Source of the DNA: Streptomyces umbrinus
GTDB taxonomy: Bacteria > Actinomycetota > Actinomycetes > Streptomycetales > Streptomycetaceae
Direction: 5' to 3'
Length of the DNA stretch: 64,000 nt
Assembly (NCBI RefSeq): GCF_030817415.1
Contig: NZ_JAUSZI010000002.1
Span: 5,146,001 to 5,210,000 of the forward strand
Shown here: positions 18,526-28,533 of the stretch, piece by piece
Numbering within the stretch: position 1 is the first letter of the stretch
Layout: each line of letters begins with the position of its first letter
Translations under genes and position numbers: made by a program
Notes under the pieces: model-generated
Databases searched by the model: none
What the model was told of the DNA's origin: nothing
The model's input: only the letters and a program-made list of their open reading frames with translations

Positions 18526-21500
18526 GCCTGGTGCTCCTTGGTCGGCGAAGGGTTGTTCGCGAGGTCTGTGGTGTGCGCGGAGTCCGCGGCATGCGTGGGG
18601 TCCGCGAGGTCCGCGTCGCGCAGCAGCTCGGCGTCCGAGAGCACGGCTATCTGCGCCGTGACCCGCTCCTCGACGGTGGCCGCGAGGCGCGCGATCGTCG
18701 GTCCTTCGAAGACCGTGCGGACGGCGAAGTCGATCTCGAACTCCCGCTGGATGCACGAGATGAGACGGATCGCGAGGATCGAGTTGCCGCCGATGTGGAA
18801 GAAGTTGTCGTGCCTGCCCGCCTGGACGCCGAGCAGTTCGCTCCAGATCTCGGCGACACGCTCCTCGACGGGTCCGCTGGGCGCGGTGTGCTCCTCGCCG
18901 TCGGCGGCCTGCCCGGGGGCGGGCAGGGCCTTCCGGTCGACCTTCCCGTTGGCGTTGACCGGGAGGGCGTCGAGGGCGGTGAAGGTGGCCGGGATCATGT
19001 AGTCGGGCAGGGACGCGGCGAGGTGCTCGCGCAGCACGTCGGCGGCGATGTCCGCCGGCGTGCAGTACGCGGCCAGCTCGCCGTCGACGGTGACCACACA
19101 GGCGTCGCGGACGTCGGGGTGGCCGGCGAGTACGGTCCGGATCTCGCCGAGTTCCACGCGGTGCCCGCGGATCTTGACCTGGTCGTCGATCCGGCCGAGG
19201 AAGGCGATGTTCCCGTCGGCCAGGCGGCGGGTGAGGTCGCCGGTGCGGTACAGGCGGGCGCCGGGCGTGCTCCCGTACGGGTCGGGCACGAAGCGCTCGG
19301 CGGTCAGTTCGGGGCGGCCCGCGTAGCCACGGGCCACGCCCGCCCCGCCGACGTACAGCTCACCGGTGACACCGGCCGGGACCGGCTCCAGGGCCGCGTC
19401 GAGCACGTACATCGTCATGTTGGGCAGTGGCCGGCCGATCGGCAGGACGTCGGGGATGCCGACGGCGCCCTCCTGCGGGACGGGGTAGACGGAGGTGCCC
19501 ACGGAGGCCTCGGTCGGTCCGTACTCGTTGATGAGCCGCATGTCCGGGGCGAGTTCACGCCAGCGCTCCAGGGTCGAGCGGGTGAACGCCTCGCCCGCGA
19601 CCACCATGACCGGGGCCAGCGCACCCGCCTGGGCCGGGGTCAGCTGGAGTGCCAGGATGTCGAGATGACTGGGCGTCAGCTTGATGAAGCTGAACGGCTC
19701 GGCCTCCGCGAGCCGCTTGCCCAGCTCGGACATGTCGGTGTCCTGCGGCAGCAGGAACAGCCGCTGCCCGGTGACCAGCGGCGTCCACAGGTTGGGCACG
19801 ACCAGGTCGAAGGCGACCGAGGAGAACAGGGCGGCTCCGCCGTAGTCCTGGCCGGCGAGTTCGCGGGCCGCCCAGGCGACATGGCCCGCCAGGCCGCGGT
19901 GCGTGACCTCGACGCCCTTCGGCGTGCCGGTCGAGCCCGAGGTGAAGATGGTGTACGCGAGCCGGTCCAGGTCACGGGTCCGGGCGGGCGCGGCGGCGGG
20001 GCGCGCGGCGATCTCGTCGGCGTCCGCGTCGACGAGCAGGAGCCGGGCACCTGACGAGGCGAAGCGGTTCGCGTACACGGAGGCGGTCACCACCGTGCGG
20101 GCGTCGGCCGCCCGGCACATCGCGGCGATGCGCTCGGCCGGGTAGGACGGATCGACCGGCACATAGGCGCCGCCCGCCTTCCACACCGCCAGCAGCGCGG
20201 TGACCAGCTCGGGCCCCCGGTCGAGGAGGACGGCGACCCGCGACTCGGCGCCCACGCACCGGGTGCGCAGGTGGTGCGCCAGCCGGTTCGCGGCGGCGTC
20301 CAGTTCGCCGTACGTCACGGTCTGCGCGCCGAAGGTCAGGGCGGTGCGCCCGGGCGCGCTGCGGGCCTGCTCCTCGAAGAGCTCGAAGACGGCCTTCTCG
20401 TCCGTCTCGTACGCCGTGTCGTTCCAGCCGGTGAGCAGCAGGCGGCGTTCGTCGTCGTCGAGCAGCGCGATCGCGCCCAGGGGGGTGTCGGGGTGCGTGG
20501 CGACCTGCTCCAGGAGGGTCAGGAAGTGGCCGGTCAGCTGCTCGGCCGTGGAGCGGTCGAACAACGAGGTGGCGTATTCGACGACACCGTCGAGGGAGCC
20601 GTCGGGGGTCTGCCGCATGAACAGCGACAGGTCGGTCTTGGCCACCTGCCAGGCCTCGGTGAACGCGGCCAGGTCCGCGTCCTGGGTGACGACACTGGTC
20701 ACGCCCTCGCTGTGCAGGTCGAAGGCGACCTGGTAGAGCGGCGTGCGGGACAGGTCGCGCTCGGGCTGCAGCTCGTCGACGAGGTGCTCGAAGGGCAGCT
20801 CCTGGTGGACGAAGGCGGCGCGGGCCGCGTCCCGGACCCGGCCCAGGGCCTCGGTGAAGCTCAGGTCGGCGCCCAGGCCGCAGCGGACGACCAGCGAGTT
20901 GAGGAAGAAGCCGACCATGTTCTCGGTCTCGGGCCGGGTGCGGCCCGCCACCGGGGTGCCGACCGGGACGTCCCACTGGCCGCTGTAGCGGGCGACCAGG
21001 GTCGCGTAGGCGGTCAGCAGCGTCATGAACGGGGTGGCTCCCTGTGCGCGGCCCAACTCGACGAGCTGTGCGGCCAGTTCGGGGCTGATCCGGAAGGGGA
21101 CCACCGCTCCGCGCGGGTCACGGACCGCCGGGCGGGGCCGGTCGACGGGCAGGTCGAGGGGGACGATGCCGTCGAGGGCGGCGCGCCAGTGGGCCAGCTC
21201 GCGCTCGATGACGTCGTCGGTGAGGCGGGCGTGCTGCCACGCGCCGTAGTCCGCGTACTGGAGGGACAGGTCGGGCAGTCGCGGCTCGCGCTCCTCCAGC
21301 CGGGCCGCGCACAGCTCGCGCAGCTCCCGCTCCAGCAGGACCGTCGACCAGCCGTCGCAGGTGATGTGGTGCATCGTCAGGAGCAGCAGATGGTCCTCAC
21401 CGGGGACCCGGACGAGCAGCGCCCGCCACAGCGGCCCGGCGGCGAGGTCGAAGCCGCGTGCGAACTGCTCGCCGAAGAGCGCGGGCACCCCGTCCCGGGT

Positions 21501-23705
21501 GGCGTCCTCGACGCGCAGTTCGACACCGGCCGCGCCGGGATCGTCGATGACCTGCAGCGGCTCACCGCCCCGGTCGACGTACCGGGTGCGCAGCGGCTCG
21601 TACCGCGCGGCCAGCGCGGCCAGCGCGGTCCGTACGGCCTCGTCGTCCAGCGCGGCCGGCAGCCGCAGGAAGAGGGGGGCGACCCACTCGGGGCTGCCGG
21701 GGTGCATCCGGTCCAGGAACCACAGACGGCGCTGCCCCGAGGAGAGGGGGAGGTCGGCGTCGCGGGGAACGGGAAGGATGTCCGGTCCGTCGTCGACGGC
21801 CTGAGCACGACCGCCGGAGCCACCGGCCACGGGGCCGTCGACGGCCCTTTGCGCAGTACCTTCCGCAGTCCCTTCCGTCGCGGCGTCGTTGCCGGCCACC
21901 GGCACTCCGGTGCCCCGGGTGTCGGAGGCCGCCGCTCCCGCCGCACCGGCGGTCGCGCCGACCAGCTCGGCCTGCGCCGCCACGGTCGTCGCCGCGAACA
22001 GACCTCGCAGCGACACCTTCTCGCCGGACGCGGCGCGCAGCCGCGCCGCCAGGCGGGTCAGCTGCAGCGAGGTGCCGCCGAGGGCGAAGAAGTCGTCGAA
22101 CGCACCGACCCGGTCGAGCCCGAGCAGCTCCGCCCAGACCCCGGCGACGAGTTCCTCGGCCGCGTCGCGCGGCGCGGTGAACGCGGGCTGCTCCGCGGCG
22201 ACGATCTCGTCGGGGGCGGGCAGCATGGTCCGGTCGACCTTGCCGTTGGCCAGGAGCGGGAACGCGTCGACCACATGGAAGAAGGCGGGGACATGACTGT
22301 CCGGCAGCCGCTCGGCCAGGAAGCCGCGCAGCTCGCCGGTGTCCAGGTCGCCGCTCACGATCAGATGCGCGGCCAGCCGCTTGCCGCCGTCGTCCGCCGC
22401 GTACGGCGTGACGACCGCGCCGGTGACGGCCGGGTGCGCGGCCAGCGCGGCCTCGACCTCGGCGGGCTCGATGCGGACGCCGTTGACCTTCACCTGGTGG
22501 TCGAGCCGGCCCAGGTACTCCAGCGTGTGGTCGGCGCGCCAGCGCACCTGGTCGCCGGTGCGGTAGAGGCGGTCGCCCGGCTCGGTGGCGTACGGGTCGG
22601 GCACGAAGGACTCTGCGGTCAGATCGGGGCGGCCCGCGTAGCCGCGGGCGACACCGACGCCGCCCGCGTACAGCTCACCGGGGACTCCGACGGGCACGGG
22701 CAGCCCGTTCGGGTCGAGGACGAGAACGCGCATGCCGGGCAGGGGGCGGCCGATGGGGACGGGACCGGTGGTGAGGGCGGAGTCGACAAGCTGGGCGGTG
22801 GCGTCGATGGAGCACTCGGTGGGACCGTAGGTGTTCCAGATCTCAAGTCCGGTGCCGGCCCGCTCGCGCAGCCGCGTGACGAGTTCGGCGTGCAGGGCCT
22901 CGCCCGCGGAGAACAGCAGCCTGAGCGAGCCGCAGCCGCTCCAGTCGCCCTCCTCCACGAGCAGCCGCAGCACCGACGGCACGACCTGGAGCACGGTGAC
23001 GTCGTGGTCGGCGACCGCGCGCAGCAGCGCGGCCGGGTCGCGCTCGGCACCCGCCGGGGCGAGCACCACCGCGGCGCCGCTGACCAGGGGCGCGAAGATC
23101 TCCCAGACGGCCGCGTCGAACCCGATCGTGGTCTTCTGCAGGATGCGGTCACCGGCGCCGAGCCCGTGCAGCCGGACGGTCCAGCCGACGCGGTGCGCGA
23201 TGCCCGCGTGGGTGACCGCGACCGCCTTGGGCCTGCCGGTCGAGCCGGAGGTGAACACGGCGTACGCGACGTTGGCGGGATCCGCGACGGGCAGTTCGGC
23301 CGGCTCGTCCGGGGAGCTGTGGACCTCCTCGGGCCCGACACGCCGGGCGCCGGCGTCGCGCACCGCGCCCTCCAGGGCCGGGCCGGCCAGCACCAGGCGG
23401 GCCCCTGCCTCCCGGACCAGGCCTGAGAGGCGCGCGGGCGGCTGAACGGGGTCGAGCGGGACGTATCCCGCGCCGGCCCGCCAGACGCCCAGCAGCGCGA
23501 CGACCAGGTCGACGCCGCGGGGCAGGCTCACCCCGACGAGCGTGTCGGGCCCCGCACCCAGGTCCCGCAGGTGGCGGGCCATGCGCAGGGACGCACGATC
23601 CAGCTCCTCGTACGACACCGCCCGGGTGCCGTCGATGACGGCGGCCGCGTGCGGGGTACGGAACGCCTGCTCGGCGAAGCGTTCCGAAAGCAGTTCGGCG
23701 TTCAC
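18522..23705 (-). CDS. NRPS-A: A-T-C-A-T loading synthetase
   Basis: A 1727-residue bimodular NRPS that opens with an adenylation domain and has no N-terminal C domain, so it probably carries the first amino acid. A1 (FDAAVWEIF near 196) has pocket residues D-A-W-Q-F-A-T-I-D, nearest to a Gln-type code. T1 is near 543, followed by a Gly/Ala/Thr-rich linker. C2 has an intact HHITCDGWS (~778). A2 (FDLVVPNLW, ~1298) has D-L-P-K-V-A-E-V-G, identical to the last two A domains of NRPS-B. T2 (IGGNSIL) is near 1638. I place the start at the GTG at 23705 with GGAG five bases upstream rather than the GTG 15 bases earlier. It follows mbtH and is translationally coupled to NRPS-B. Confidence 0.94.
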
Positions 23706-23748
23706 GGTTACTCCTGTCACAGACCTGGGTGTGGGTGGACGCGGCGGC

Positions 23749-23979
23749 TCAGGCCGCGGAGGACTCGTGCATCTGCCGACGCAGGCTCAGCGGACGCATG
23801 TCGGTCCACACCTCGGCGATCCGGGCCAGGCACTCCTCGCGCGTGCCCTCGGTGCCCTCGGCCTGCCAGCCGGCGGGCAGGTCGCGCCCGGCGGGCCACA
23901 GCGAGTACTGCTCCTCGTCGTTGAACACCACGCGCTGGAGGGGACCCTCGGGCTGCGCGCCGGTCTGTACTGCGGTCAT
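23749..23979 (-). CDS. MbtH-like protein
   Basis: A 76-residue MbtH-family chaperone that binds and activates NRPS adenylation domains. It shows the family pattern NDEEQYSLWP, PAGW and WTDMRPLSLR. The start is fixed by a perfect AAGGAG ahead of the ATG. It lies directly upstream of NRPS-A, with 43 bases between its stop and the NRPS-A start, as is usual for MbtH partners of A domains in the same cluster. Confidence 0.97.
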   Translation of the reverse strand: MTAVQTGAQPEGPLQRVVFNDEEQYSLWPAGRDLPAGWQAEGTEGTREECLARIAEVWTDMRPLSLRRQMHESSAA

Positions 23980-24065
23980 GGAAACTCCTTGATCGGTACG
24001 GTGGTTGGCTGATGTGACCGGCCGGCGGCCGCCGGTCGGACAGCTGCCGGCCGGACGACTGCTGG

Positions 24066-25064
24066 TCAGGCGGGCAGGAAGTCCTCGACGCGTACGCCGA
24101 GTCCGAGACGCTCGGCCTTCTCGCGCACGAACTCGGCGAGCGCCAGGTCGAGCACGCCCAGGCCGAACGGCGAGTAGACGACGGGCCGGTGCGCCTCACG
24201 GCGGAGGCGGGCCGTGCCGCGCAGCAGGGCGCCGATCGACGCGGCGACGAAGTCGCGGTTGCCGACGGCCTGTTGGGCGAGGTCGAGGGAGGTGCGCTCG
24301 CGGCAGACGTGGTCGGCGTCGTCGACGACGTTCACCGCGCCGAGGATCGACTCGGCGGTCAGGTCCCGCAGGGAGACGTGCAGGACCGTGGTGTCCGGGC
24401 CGCACGCCGACAGGTCCAGGTGCGGGGTCGCGGCGGTGGTGGCCAGGGACACCAGCCGGTGCTCGCCGAGCGCCCCGGCCAGGTCGGTCACGGCGTGGGC
24501 CTTGACCGCGGGCGCCACCTCGGCGCACCGCTCGGCGAACGCCTCGGCGCGGGCCGGGTCGGTGTCGTACAGGGCGGCCTCGCGCAGGTCCGGCAGGGCC
24601 GCGGCCAGGAAGCGCAGGATCTCCAGGTTGATCACTCCGCAGCCGATGAGCAGGGCGGACGTCGGCGGGTTGTGGGTGGTGAGCTCCCGGGCGGCGAGCG
24701 CCGCACTGGCGGCGGTGCGCCGAGCGGAGATCACCGCGCCCTCGACGAAGGCCACCGGGCGCCCGTCGTCCATGGAGTTGAGGACGACGGCGGCGCTGGC
24801 CCGCTCGGTCCCGGCCGCCACGTTGCCGGGGAAGGAGGCGATCCACTTCATCCCGGCGACGGGCCGCTCGCCGCCCCGGTAGGCGGGCAGGCCGATGATC
24901 CGGTCCCGGCCGTGCCGCTCCTCGGGAAAGCGGAGGAACGTCGAGTGCGGCAGGGACGTGAGCCCCTCGTCGTGCAGCCGGTAGGTGTCGGCGACGAGGT
25001 CGATGATCTCCGTCTCCCGGCCGGACAGAACGTCCGTGACATCGGCGCGCCGGAGAATCAGCAT
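24066..25064 (-). CDS. sbnB: SbnB-like N-(1-amino-1-carboxyethyl)glutamate dehydrogenase (Dap biosynthesis)
   Basis: A 332-residue member of the ornithine cyclodeaminase/mu-crystallin family. The NAD-binding Rossmann motif is LLIGCGVINLEILRF near residues 135-150, with the family segment GMKWIASFPGN upstream. In staphyloferrin B, viomycin-type and related pathways SbnB oxidatively splits the SbnA product to 2,3-diaminopropionate and 2-oxoglutarate. The sbnA-type partner at 27286-28269 supports this role over true ornithine cyclodeaminase, which would make proline. I chose the ATG at 25064 (MLILRRADVTD) with GAGGGA ahead; the open frame extends further but would cross the operator element. It is the first gene of the NRPS operon. 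Confidence 0.88.
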   Translation of the reverse strand: MLILRRADVTDVLSGRETEIIDLVADTYRLHDEGLTSLPHSTFLRFPEERHGRDRIIGLPAYRGGERPVAGMKWIASFPGNVAAGTERASAAVVLNSMDDGRPVAFVEGAVISARRTAASAALAARELTTHNPPTSALLIGCGVINLEILRFLAAALPDLREAALYDTDPARAEAFAERCAEVAPAVKAHAVTDLAGALGEHRLVSLATTAATPHLDLSACGPDTTVLHVSLRDLTAESILGAVNVVDDADHVCRERTSLDLAQQAVGNRDFVAASIGALLRGTARLRREAHRPVVYSPFGLGVLDLALAEFVREKAERLGLGVRVEDFLPA

Positions 25065-25141
25065 GGGGTTCCCTCTCTGCGTAGTGATCGGGGGGGGCGG
25101 CCGGAGCCTGGTGCTTGACACTCAGATGGTGCGAGGGCGCG

Positions 25142-25157
25142 CTATATGCGCCCTATA
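25142..25157 (-). promoter_or_regulatory. Cluster operator-like element 1 (upstream of sbnB)
   Basis: In gene orientation this reads TATAG-GGCGCA-TATAG, two identical pentamers exactly 11 bp apart, flanked by CCG on one side and GCG on the other. It lies 78 bases before the sbnB start and overlaps the TAG stop of the FkbM gene. The same element occurs near 28338, 36907 and 50031. It marks a separate transcription start for sbnB-mbtH-NRPS. Confidence 0.75.
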
Positions 25158-25929
25158 CGGCCCGTTCGGCCTCGATGTCGTAGAGCACGGTGCCTTCGAG
25201 CAGCGGTTCCTGCCGTACGCGGACGTCGAATCCGTGGCTGTGCAGGAGGTGTCGTACGGCGTCCAGGTGGCCGTCCTCGTCGTGCACCTCGGCGACGACG
25301 GCACCGACGCGGGCCCAGTGGTGGTCCTCGATGCCGCGCAGCACGTCGAGCTCGGCACGTTCGACGTCGACCTTCAGCAGGTCGACGCGGTCGAGTCCGT
25401 GGCGGCGGATCAGTTCGGACGCGGTGACGGCCGGCACGGTGAGCTCGACGCCGTCGTGCAGCCCGTCGACGAGTTCCCCGGCGTCCTCGGGGCCGATCCC
25501 GCTGTTGCGCAGGAAGGCCAGGGTGATCTCGTCGTCGGCCTGCCGGTCGGCGTACACACCCGAGTTGCCGGGCGCGTCGGGGTAGTACGTGAAGCGGAGC
25601 CGCCCCGGCCGGTCGGACACCGCGACGCACTCCGCCTGCCAGCCCGGGGCGGCGTGCTCGGCGAGGTTGCGGCGCAGGCACGCGTGCAGCTCGGGCGCCG
25701 GCTCGGCGGCGACGACGCGTACGCCGGGGCACGTCCGCGCGCAGAGCACCGACAGCAGGCCGATGTTGCCGCCGATGTCGAGGACGGTGTCGCCGGGCCG
25801 CAGCCGCCGGGCGGCCCGGTCGTACGCACCGGGCGGCAGCATCTCGCGCCACATCGCCACGGCGGCCGGCCCGTTGACGCACCAGACGGCCGGCCCGCCG
25901 GGGAGTTCCTGGCGAAGGGGTGCGTTCAT
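25153..25929 (-). CDS. FkbM-family methyltransferase
   Basis: A 258-residue class I SAM-dependent methyltransferase of the FkbM family. The SAM-binding motif VLDIGGNIGLLS lies near residues 48-59, with the acidic motif AEPAPE following; the second half has the family signature VDLLKVDVERAELDVL. FkbM relatives mostly methylate hydroxyl groups of natural products. The substrate here is unknown, and a hydroxyl installed by the SyrP-like enzymes or on the acyl chain is possible. The ATG at 25929 overlaps the stop of the condensation-domain gene (ATGA). The stop codon sits inside operator element 1. Confidence 0.88.
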   Translation of the reverse strand: MNAPLRQELPGGPAVWCVNGPAAVAMWREMLPPGAYDRAARRLRPGDTVLDIGGNIGLLSVLCARTCPGVRVVAAEPAPELHACLRRNLAEHAAPGWQAECVAVSDRPGRLRFTYYPDAPGNSGVYADRQADDEITLAFLRNSGIGPEDAGELVDGLHDGVELTVPAVTASELIRRHGLDRVDLLKVDVERAELDVLRGIEDHHWARVGAVVAEVHDEDGHLDAVRHLLHSHGFDVRVRQEPLLEGTVLYDIEAERAV

Positions 25930-27278
25930 GACGTGCTCCCGAGGGCGAGAAGGAAGTCGAGGTCGTCCGGGACGACGAGTGCGGCGTCGGCGACCTTCGT
26001 GCCGGGCGCGTCAAGGGAGACGTCGACGAGCCGGTGCCAGACATCGCGGAAGCGCAGCATCGTGGCCGCGTCGAACAGGTCGGTGTTGTAGCGCAGGACC
26101 GCCTTGAACTCCCGGCTGTCCTGCAGCACTTCGACGGTGAGGTCGAGCTGGCCCTCCTGCTGGGGCACGTCGCACAGTTCGGCGCGCAGCCCGCCGAGGC
26201 GGACCGGCCCCTCGTACAGGCCCGGGACGGGCAGCCGGTCGGCGGCGACGAGAGTGCAGGCGATACGGAAGAGGGGGACCCCGCCGCCGTCGAGCAGTTC
26301 GACGGGATAGCGGGCGTGCGCGAGTCCGGTGCGCAGTTGGCGCTGCACGGCCTCGGCGGTCTCCAGGAAGCTGGTGCCGGGGGCGAACCTGGCCGCGACG
26401 GGCAGGGCGTTGACGTAGTAGCCGACGGCCTGCCTGCTGCGCGGCGTGAACCGGGTGGTGACCGGGCAGCCGACGAGGAAGCCGTCCGGGGCACCGGCGC
26501 GGTACAGGGCCGCCTGGAAGGTTCCGAGCAGCCAGGCGAACGGCGTCAGCGCGTGCCGGGCGGCCGCCTCGCTCAGCCGGGCCGCGGTGCTGTCCGCCAG
26601 GACGAGTTCGACGGTGGCACCGTTCAGGGTGCGCTGCGGCGGACGCGGCCGGTCCGTGGGCAGGGTGGCGGGGCCGAGCCCCTCGCAGACCTCCCGCCAG
26701 TACGCGGCGGCCCGGGCCCCGCGCGGCGAGTCGACGAACTCCCGCTCCGCACGCACCTGTTCGTCCCAGCCCGCTTCGGCGGGCGGCGGCAGGGGCGGCT
26801 GCTGCCCGGTACGTGCCCCGTACTCGTCGAACAGGTCCCGCACCAGCAGCCACTGCGAGGTGGCGTCGCTGACGAGGTGGTGGGTGACGGTGACGAGCAG
26901 GGCGTCGTCGGGGGCCCTGCGCAGCAGCACCGCGCGGAAGGCGCCCTGTTCGAGCCTGAAGGGTTCCTCCCCGGCCCGCCTGGCGAGGTCGAAGAGGGCT
27001 CCGTCGTCGGCGTCCGGTGTCTCCCGCACGTCGAGCCGTACGGTGTCGGCGGGGCGGGTGACGCGTATCGGGCCCTCCTCGGTGCCCGGGAAACGGGACC
27101 GCAGCAGTTCGTGCCGCAGGACGAGCGCGGTGAGCGCCTCCTGGAGCACATCGGTGCGCACCCGGTCACGCAGCCGCACCGCGAGGACCACGTTGTAGGC
27201 GGAACTGTCCGGGTCGAGTTGATGAGTGAGCCAGAGTCCTTCCTGGCCGAGTGACAACTGACCGGTGGACACATGCAT
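25926..27278 (-). CDS. Free-standing NRPS condensation domain
   Basis: A 450-residue stand-alone condensation enzyme with the C1-like motif LSLGQEGLWLTHQL and the catalytic THHLVSDATSQW near residue 140, Ala replacing the last Gly of HHxxxDG. Other C-domain landmarks (PTDRPRP, GCPVTTR, VGYYVNALP) are present. NRPS-A begins with an A domain and has no starter C domain, so I infer that this protein acylates the amino acid on the first carrier with the acyl chain from an ACP. It could instead amidate or release the finished chain. The ATG at 27278 follows the sbnA stop by 7 bases, with GAAGGG inside the sbnA end. Confidence 0.87.
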   Translation of the reverse strand: MHVSTGQLSLGQEGLWLTHQLDPDSSAYNVVLAVRLRDRVRTDVLQEALTALVLRHELLRSRFPGTEEGPIRVTRPADTVRLDVRETPDADDGALFDLARRAGEEPFRLEQGAFRAVLLRRAPDDALLVTVTHHLVSDATSQWLLVRDLFDEYGARTGQQPPLPPPAEAGWDEQVRAEREFVDSPRGARAAAYWREVCEGLGPATLPTDRPRPPQRTLNGATVELVLADSTAARLSEAAARHALTPFAWLLGTFQAALYRAGAPDGFLVGCPVTTRFTPRSRQAVGYYVNALPVAARFAPGTSFLETAEAVQRQLRTGLAHARYPVELLDGGGVPLFRIACTLVAADRLPVPGLYEGPVRLGGLRAELCDVPQQEGQLDLTVEVLQDSREFKAVLRYNTDLFDAATMLRFRDVWHRLVDVSLDAPGTKVADAALVVPDDLDFLLALGSTS

Positions 27279-27285
27279 GGGTGAA

Positions 27286-28269
27286 TCAGCCCTTCCACAG
27301 ATGAGAGACGTCGCCGAAATTCTGGTGCACCCAGGAATCGGAATAGATGGTGTCGAGATAGCGGTCACCGCCGTCCGGGAAAACCAGGACACAGTTCGAG
27401 CCGTCCGGAATGCGGTGGCGGAATTTCCACAGAGCGGCGACGGTCGCCCCGGACGAGCCGCCCGCGAGGACCGCTTCCCGGTCGATGAGCCGACGGCAGG
27501 CGACGACACACTCCAGATCGGAGACGTGGACCACCTCGTCGGCGGCCGAGTCGTCCATCAGCGGGGGCACCACGGACGCGCCGTGCCCGGGGATGAGGCG
27601 CTGGGTGGATTCGAGGCCGAAGATCGCGCTGCCCAGTGCGTCCACCGCGACGACGGTGGTGTCCAGGCCGCGGGACCTGATGTGGTCGCGGCAGCCGCGC
27701 AGGGTGCCGAAGGTGCTGACCGAGCAGAACAGGAAGTCGACTCGTCCGTCGAGGGCCTCCTCGATCTCCCGCATCGTGGTCTCGTGCGCCTTGGGGTTGA
27801 GCAGGCTCGCGTACTGGTTCGGCCAGTACGCGTCCGGGGTCCCCGCGACCAGTTCGCGTACCCGGCGCAACCGCATCGGCAGGTACTCGCTGGTCAGCCC
27901 GTCCCGTTCGGTGACGATCTCGACCTCGGCGCGGAACGCGCGCAGGATGGCGAGGTTCTGCTCGGTGGTCTTGCCGTCGACCACGCAGATGAAGCGCAGG
28001 CCGAAGTAGCGGCAGATCTGGGCGAGTCCGACGGCGAGGTTCCCGGAGGAGGACTCGATGATCACCGACCGGCCCGGTTCCACCGCGCCGTCGCGGATCG
28101 CCGCGAGCAGCATGCCCAGCGCGGAACGGTCCTTGATGCTGCCGCCCGGATTGAACCGCTCGACCTTCCCGAAGACCCGGGAGCCGAACTCCGGCAGCAG
28201 TCTTTCCAATTCCACTAGAGGGGTGTTTCCTACTGTCGACAGAATGCCTGGGAACGTTTTCTCGGGCAT
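27286..28269 (-). CDS. sbnA: SbnA-like PLP-dependent Dap synthase subunit
   Basis: A 327-residue cysteine synthase-fold PLP enzyme. The PLP lysine lies in NPGGSIKDRSA near residue 45, and a glycine-rich segment LAGGSSGAT binds cofactor phosphate. SbnA condenses O-phosphoserine with glutamate to N-(1-amino-1-carboxyethyl)glutamate, which SbnB converts to Dap. SbnB in the adjacent operon makes this more likely than cysteine or cystathionine synthesis. I chose the ATG at 28269 (MPEKTFPGIL) with GGGAAGGGG ahead. It leads an operon with the free-standing C domain and the FkbM methyltransferase, 69 bases after operator element 2. Confidence 0.9.
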   Translation of the reverse strand: MPEKTFPGILSTVGNTPLVELERLLPEFGSRVFGKVERFNPGGSIKDRSALGMLLAAIRDGAVEPGRSVIIESSSGNLAVGLAQICRYFGLRFICVVDGKTTEQNLAILRAFRAEVEIVTERDGLTSEYLPMRLRRVRELVAGTPDAYWPNQYASLLNPKAHETTMREIEEALDGRVDFLFCSVSTFGTLRGCRDHIRSRGLDTTVVAVDALGSAIFGLESTQRLIPGHGASVVPPLMDDSAADEVVHVSDLECVVACRRLIDREAVLAGGSSGATVAALWKFRHRIPDGSNCVLVFPDGGDRYLDTIYSDSWVHQNFGDVSHLWKG

Positions 28270-28337
28270 GACTGCCCCTTCCCGGAGGGTCACTGCGAAG
28301 GAACGCAGACTTGACCCGGTAATTCTCTGCGGAACCG

Positions 28338-28353
28338 CTATGCCGCCCCTATA
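28338..28353 (-). promoter_or_regulatory. Cluster operator-like element 2 (upstream of sbnA)
   Basis: In gene orientation TATAG-GGGCGG-CATAG, pentamers 11 bp apart with CCG before and CGG after. It sits 69 bases before the sbnA ATG, in the gap between the MmpL gene end and sbnA. One pentamer differs from the consensus by a single base (CATAG). Confidence 0.72.
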
Positions 28354-28533
28354 CGGAAATCCGCTGCCGAGAAAGGTCGGCGGGACCCCGAAAGAGGCGG
28401 GCAAAGGAACGTGCGCGAGAACCCGGACGGGAAAGAAGACGGGCCGGAGCCGTCCGAGGGGGGTGGACGGCCTCGGCCCGTCGGGGGGAGAGGGGTCGAT
28501 GGGGCGGGTCCGGCGCGCGGACCCGCCGGCCGG

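Noticed and set aside
20271..23426. A 1051-codon plus-strand frame opposite NRPS-A, and a similar 637-codon frame at 2053-3966
   Set aside because: Antisense shadows of NRPS-A and of the dioxygenase/PPTase genes, with Gly/Arg/Val-rich translations resembling no protein.
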